DNA of 64,000 bases from positions 1 to 64,000 of the forward strand of contig JAPDOI010000698.1 in the NCBI GenBank assembly GCA_029168955.1, given 5' to 3'. Both the position numbers and the translations under genes were made by a program. Below are positions 59,878 to 64,000 of this stretch, one piece after another (position 1 is the stretch's first letter; each line of letters starts with the position of its first letter). Below the pieces are notes generated by a model. The model saw nothing but the letters and a program-made list of their open reading frames with translations, had not been told where the DNA came from and made no database searches. Origin of the DNA: Aplectana chamaeleonis (Eukaryota > Nematoda > Chromadorea > Rhabditida > Cosmocercidae).

Positions 59878-61000
59878 TCATATGAAGTGTGCTGAACCCA
59901 TGTAAGAGTGCGCTGGACTCCATAGAAAGTGTACGGGACCCATGTAAGAGTGCGCCGGACGCCATAAAAATGTGCGTGACCCATGTAAGAGTGCCCCGGA
60001 CGCCATGGAAATTGCACGGGACCCATGTAAGCGTGCGCCGGACGCCATATAAAGTGTTTGGGACCCATGTAAGAGTGCGCCGGACGCCATATGAAGTGTG
60101 CGGGACCCATGTAAGAGTGCGCCGGACGCCATATAAAGTGTACGGGACCCATGTAAGAGTGCGTCGGACGCCATATGAAGTGTGCGGGACCCACGTAAGA
60201 GTGCGCCGAACTCCACAGAAAGTGTACGGCACCCATGTAAGAGTACGCCGGACGTCATATAAAGTGTGCGGGACCCATGTGAGAGTGCGCCGGACGACAT
60301 TTAAAGTGTGCGGGACCCATGTAAGAGCGCGCCGAACGTCATATAAAGTGTACGGGACCCATGTAAGAGTGCGCCGGACGTCATATAAAGTGTGCGGGAC
60401 CCATGTGAGAGTGCGACGGACGACATTTAAAGTGTGCGGGACCCATGTAAGAGCGCGCCGAACGCCATATAAAGTGTGCGGGACCCATGTGAGAGTGCGC
60501 CGAACGACATATAGAGTGTGCGGGACCCATGTAAGAGCGCGCCGGACGACGCATAAAGTGTGCGGGACCCATGTAAGAGCGCGCCGAACGCCATATAAAG
60601 TGTACGGGACCCATGTAAGAGTACGCCGGACGCCATATAAAGTGTACGGGACCCATGTAAGAGTGCGCCGGACGCCATATAAAGTGTGCGGGACCCATGT
60701 AAGGGTGCGCCGGACGACATATAAAGTGTGCGGGACCCATGTAAGAGCGCGCCGAACGCCATATAAAGTGTGCGGGACCCATGTAAGAGCGCGCCGAACG
60801 CCATATAAAGTGTGCGGGACCCATGCAAGAGCACGCCGAACGCCATATAATGTGTGCGGGACCCATGTAAGAGTGCCCCTGACGTCATATAAAGTGTGCG
60901 GGACCCATGTACGAGTGCGCCGGACGCCATATAAAGTGTGAGAGACCCATGTAAGTGTGCGCCGGACGCCATATAAAGTGTGCGGGACCCATGTAAGAAG
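59878..61000 (-). repeat. 42-bp satellite (sat42), block D, reverse and divergent
   Basis: About 27 regular 42-bp units. The reverse complement carries GGGTCCCGCACACTTTATA and GGCGTCCGGCGCAC, so it is the same family as blocks A-C in the opposite orientation. Block-wide differences are ACATGGG for ACTTGGG and TCTTAC for the CTCCC linker. Half units are absent and phase is kept, so one minus-strand frame runs for 392 codons. I read this as a separate subfamily. The ORFs are again by-products of the period. Confidence 0.95.
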
Positions 61001-61002
61001 GC

Positions 61003-61311
61003 TATTGCGAAACAGACAAAAATTTTGGGGACTCAAGCCGATTATAAGTTTTCTAAGTTTTAACCCCGATTTTGTTGTATCTTAGCCACCGCAGAGCGGT
61101 GTGTCTTCATTCACACACCGTTCTTCTCCAGAAATCAGCGGCTGAAAATCTGAACCTGCTTCCCAGCTTCAGCCGCTGATCTGTGGAGAAGAACGGTGTG
61201 TGAATGAAGACTCACCGCTCTGCCATCCTTCTATACCCTAACCCTTATCAACCAGGTATCATCAGTTCTGTTTACAGTGTGTCTCCCAGAGTTTTTGTCT
61301 GCTTTGCAATA
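61003..61311. mobile_element. TA-flanked TIR element with a nested long hairpin
   Basis: Inserted in sat42 block D, which resumes at 61,312. TA at 61,003-61,004 and 61,310-61,311 flanks termini TTGCGAAACAGACAAAAA (left) and the reverse complement of TTGCAAAGCAGACAAAAA (right). The interior contains a hairpin at 61,091-61,223. No transposase is encoded. TA target and TIR suggest a Tc1/mariner-type MITE. Confidence 0.85.
61091..61223. repeat. near-perfect hairpin nested in the TIR element
   Basis: Arms of about 55 bp (GCAGAGCGGTG, then TCTTCATTCACACACCG and TTCTTCTCCA, then ATCAGCGGCTGAA) pair with 61,168-61,223 with only a few mismatches. The loop is about 25 nt. It could be a second foldback insertion within the MITE, or a structured RNA precursor if transcribed. 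Confidence 0.85.
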
Positions 61312-61505
61312 GTCATGTAAGAGTGCGCCGGACGCCATATGAAGTGTGCTGAACCCATGTAAGAGTGCGCGGGACTCCATAGAAAGTGTACGGGACCCAT
61401 GTAGGAAAGCGCCGGACGTCGTAGAAAAGGTGCTCGACCTCAGGGGGAGTGCTCCTGACGCCTTAGTAGGTGTGCGGTACTATGTACCAATGCGCAGGAC
61501 GCCGC
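61312..61505 (-). repeat. sat42 block D, continuation and degenerate end
   Basis: Two to three good 42-bp units followed by increasingly divergent ones (GGTGCTCGACC, GGACGCCGCAGAAAG), where the satellite ends. Confidence 0.8.
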
Positions 61506-61747
61506 AGAAAGAAGAATGTCTTTGAAACGAGCTCTAGAACGCTAATCTACAGGGTTTGCCGCACTTCGGATTGATTTTGTGTGCGTGCACAACTGGAGCA
61601 GATTTATTACTTTTCTCGGTATAATTTGGCGCTGTCTGCTTTCCATGTTTCCACATGTGCGGCAGGCAATTTTATGTCTACAACAAAATATATTGGGGTT
61701 AAATAATTTCTGAGCCGATTCTATATATGCAAAGGCAACTTTATAAT
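61506..61747. other. unique stretch, no feature recognised
   Basis: AT-rich sequence with only short, uncharacteristic ORFs. Confidence 0.4.
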
Positions 61748-61830
61748 TTCCGCCGGAGGCGGAAATTTGGGGGTTTGGGGGCGAAGCCCCCAAGCAGCCG
61801 TCAGGAGGGCGGAGCCCGCAGGACGGCTGG
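61748..61830. repeat. cluster of three GNA-loop hairpins
   Basis: Hairpin 1 is TTTCCGCC-GGA-GGCGGAAA. Hairpin 2 is TTGGGGGC-GAA-GCCCCCAA. Hairpin 3 has an outer stem CAGCCGTC/GACGGCTG and an inner GGGC-GGA-GCCC. All three apical loops are GNA trinucleotides closed by C-G, the same loop type as in the hairpin satellite. Confidence 0.8.
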
Positions 61831-61896
61831 TTTTACTATAATCGGTTAAACGAAATGAAGTAACTCTATCATTGATATCGTTGACGGGTTCTTCCT

Positions 61897-62384
61897 AATG
61901 CACTGTTCACGATAAACTTCATCCTCGAATTTTTCTTGACAAACGCTTCTCGTGGCTCTCAGAAGCAAAACAGCGTCGAAAAAACGGGACGAAAAGCTAC
62001 CCAGGAGCCGCAAAATGGCTTAGAAAAGTGGGCAAACCCCGCCGCTTTGGGAAAGTTCGGTCCCTTTCCTCCCCTCGACAAGAGCAATGGAACACTCGAG
62101 ATCGTGAGATGAACGATGGTTTCCAATCGAAAGCCCCGTTCTTCCCTTCGTTCTCAACTTCTCTCTTTACTCAGGTCAGCTCGCATACATTGGCTGCAAG
62201 AGACGAAAGTTACAAGCCTCGGACAACTCGTCCACCATGCTTCCCTAGCTCAAGTTTTAAGGGAACATAACTCCGTTCCCAGAAGGTCTTGTACGATTCC
62301 AGAGACATCATTGGAATCAGAATGGGACCGTTTTCAAGATAGGCAAAAACAGAAAAGTGATTTCAATCGTGAACGCTGCCTTTG
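61897..62384. mobile_element. degenerate TIR element, relative of the 49.2-kb element
   Basis: The left end CACTGTTCACGATAAACTTC and the right end, whose reverse complement is AAAGGCAGCGTTCACGATTG, resemble the termini at 49,248 and 49,676. The interior shares no obvious sequence with that element, and the TTAA flanks are not preserved. Confidence 0.45.
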
Positions 62385-62750
62385 AATTCAGGGCTCATGA
62401 TAACCTTCGATTTTGAGAATAATCTTTACATCGATTGTTTAGCCCCCAGATAGAACTGAAATGACGAAGAAACCGAGAAAAAAGTACCAGAAGTGTACTA
62501 AATTATTTTACTTTTACCCCGCTTCTTTACTCCCTCAGGAACTGTGCGTTGTGATAATGAAATTTTTGTGGAACCGTCTTTTGCGATTCCGCCTCGTTTT
62601 TTCCTTTAGACCCAAACTAATACTGTTCTGCATGAAATATTCTTCCATTTTTGATTGGTCCCATTTTCTGCGGCTCAGACATTTGGGCGGACTTATCGCG
62701 ACACCGAATAGGAACGAAGGCGTGGTCAACGGCGATCAGCCCGCTGCTTT
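62385..62750. other. unique stretch, no feature recognised
   Basis: Contains a plus-strand open frame (62,461-62,769) of about 100 codons beginning with ATG. It is Phe/Arg/Leu-rich with no domain I recognise. Probably a chance ORF. Confidence 0.35.
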
Positions 62751-62753
62751 TGT

Positions 62754-63410
62754 GCGCGGTCAGCTCTAAATGGGCTCGCGATCAGCTCTAAATCGGCTCG
62801 CGATCACTACGGCTAGCTAGAAAAAGGACCGGCCACAAAAAATCTATCTAACTCAGTTATTAATTATAATACAACTAGGCGGAGCCTAGGGCCAAAGTTA
62901 GGCACCTGCGGGCGTTACGTGTCCTCTATCTCGTAGGGACAGAGCGTACTCCCGCTAGTGCAACCAAGGAGATACTATATGTACCTCAGACTTGGGTAAC
63001 TGAACCGGCGACGATCTCGTTTCACCACACAGAACAGTGCATCGCAGTTGAGGCGGGGTCCGTCGCGTTCAGTCCGATATGTGCCGTTGCTCACGTTCAG
63101 CCGGAATACGATGCAGGTATTCGCGATCAGTCCTATTTACGTTGTTGTACGCGATCAAAACGATTTATGGTCGCGGTAAGTTCTACTTACCAGTAGCTGC
63201 CCGCGATAAGTAAGCACTTCTGTCGGGCACACAGCGCAAAGACATCGAGCAACCGCAACTTATTCTCGATCAGTTCTACTTGGATTTTTTCTCGCGGTAG
63301 AAACTGTTCCTGAGCGCGGTAAGTACTGTTTGACAATTTCTGTCTGCGATAAGTCCGCCCATTTCCTGAGTAGTTGAGCTTTGAGAAGCGATCAATGTTT
63401 TCTGGTCGTT
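62754..63410 (+). repeat. cluster of degenerate GCGATAAGT/GCGATCAGT words
   Basis: At least a dozen occurrences of GCG(A/G)T(A/C)AG-type words, several extended as (A/C)AGTTCTACTT, at about 62,757, 62,774, 62,796, 63,121, 63,153, 63,173, 63,206, 63,268, 63,293, 63,318, 63,350 and 63,396. Spacing is irregular. It could be a very degenerate satellite or a factor-binding cluster. A perfect GCGGAGC-type hairpin (CTAGGC-GGA-GCCTAG) lies at 62,875-62,889. Confidence 0.5.
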
Positions 63411-64000
63411 CCTTCTACGCTCTCTGCCAACGTAGAGTGAAATTTTGCAACCAGTTTTTGTGAAACGAGTTGCAGGCCGCTAATATATGGGCTATGGTCA
63501 GTTATTTTGGCAGTACCCAGCCAATTCATGCACTAAGTATCTCACAGTCACTTGTCATCACGCAGGCGATTTCTTTGACTTCAGAGGGTTTTTTCGCAAT
63601 CCGCCACGTATTCGACAGGGTTTTCTGGATGGTTATTTTGGCTGTAGCTGTCTGAAACTAGTGAAATAAAAAAAAGTCAGGAGCCCAATTCGAATCTCGA
63701 TATGCCTCCCTAGATGTTTGCATCGAGGTAGTACTCGTGCCACCCCTTAGGCTCTCGTCATAAATACACGATGGTCCGCCGTCTCACCCAGTCGATATGC
63801 AAGTAAAGAACGCGAAACGAGGACGAGAAATGTCTTTCAAAAGTCCCTCTTAGGTCGTTCGTAGTCCTTCTCTCTTCCACCCGATTAGAGTTGGATCATT
63901 AGTACAAGTAAAACCATTGCGGCATCCCGTCGGGCGCGGCCCAGGATGGCTCATGCACTGTCCAGGTCTAAACTTCGAACGGCTTAAAAGCATCGTACGC
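63411..64000. other. unique end of window, no feature recognised
   Basis: Two overlapping ORFs of about 60 codons near 63,470-63,669 lack recognisable motifs. No tRNA, splice-leader or repeat signature is seen. Confidence 0.4.

Noticed and set aside
59858..61036. 392-codon minus-strand ORF over block D
   Set aside because: It is sat42 in reverse orientation; the opposite strand and other frames are also open.
63661..63720. ATTCGAATCTCG as a tRNA T-loop
   Set aside because: No acceptor, D-arm or anticodon stem can be folded around it.
1..64000. CRISPR array interpretation of the regular repeats
   Set aside because: Repeats are contiguous with no unique spacers, and the retrotransposons are eukaryotic.
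1..64000. Telomere or subtelomere with TTAGGC repeats
   Set aside because: No tandem TTAGGC array was seen on either strand.

Overview
The window looks like repeat-dominated heterochromatin from a nematode, most likely a rhabditid/strongylid (hookworm-like). The basis is the protein style of its RTE and CR1 non-LTR retrotransposons, the dense small inverted-repeat transposons and the CpG-rich satellites. The species call is inference. I see no convincing host gene, no tRNA or rRNA, no CRISPR and nothing bacterial. Many very long open frames (up to about 1000 codons) lie in the left half, but they are by-products of satellites whose period is a multiple of 3 or 4 bp and which lack stop codons.

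Layout. 1-12,090: a 42-bp satellite (here sat42), part of it in a 2.7-kb higher-order repeat. 12,163-12,538: a CATA microsatellite, then 12,575-13,437: a GC-rich hairpin satellite. 13,438-14,624: a short unique stretch with a G-rich minisatellite and its inverted copy. 14,625-32,600: a second sat42 block containing a 5.27-kb tandem duplication. 32,673-33,372: a second CATA tract with about 70 bp of hairpin satellite. 33,373-34,620: a third sat42 block. 34,739-35,008: a third CATA tract. 35,045-37,845: a long hairpin-satellite block.

37,846-49,092 is a large inverted repeat. Its arms of about 0.89 kb (37,846-38,733 and 48,194-49,092) surround about 9.5 kb of transposons, all on the minus strand: a nearly full-length RTE element with one amber codon, a decayed CR1 fragment interrupted by a small TIR element, a 5'-truncated RTE with a 13-bp target duplication, and further TIR elements. 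The hairpin satellite continues outside both arms in mirror orientation (35.0-37.8 kb, and 49.8-52.1 plus 56.4-58.3 kb). A nearly complete CR1 element (52,105-56,420, plus strand; ORF1 intact, ORF2 shifted at two A-tracts) has split the right-hand block. A divergent sat42 array returns in reverse orientation at 59,878-61,500.

The right end (58.3-64 kb) carries a 325-bp tandem repeat family, a TA-flanked element with a nested near-perfect hairpin, a trio of GNA-loop hairpins, and a cluster of degenerate GCGATAAGT-like words. The main themes are mirror-image organisation, a satellite built of very stable hairpins with covarying stems, and segmental amplification of a sat42 / CATA / hairpin-satellite junction. 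Only the retrotransposon ORFs encode recognisable proteins.
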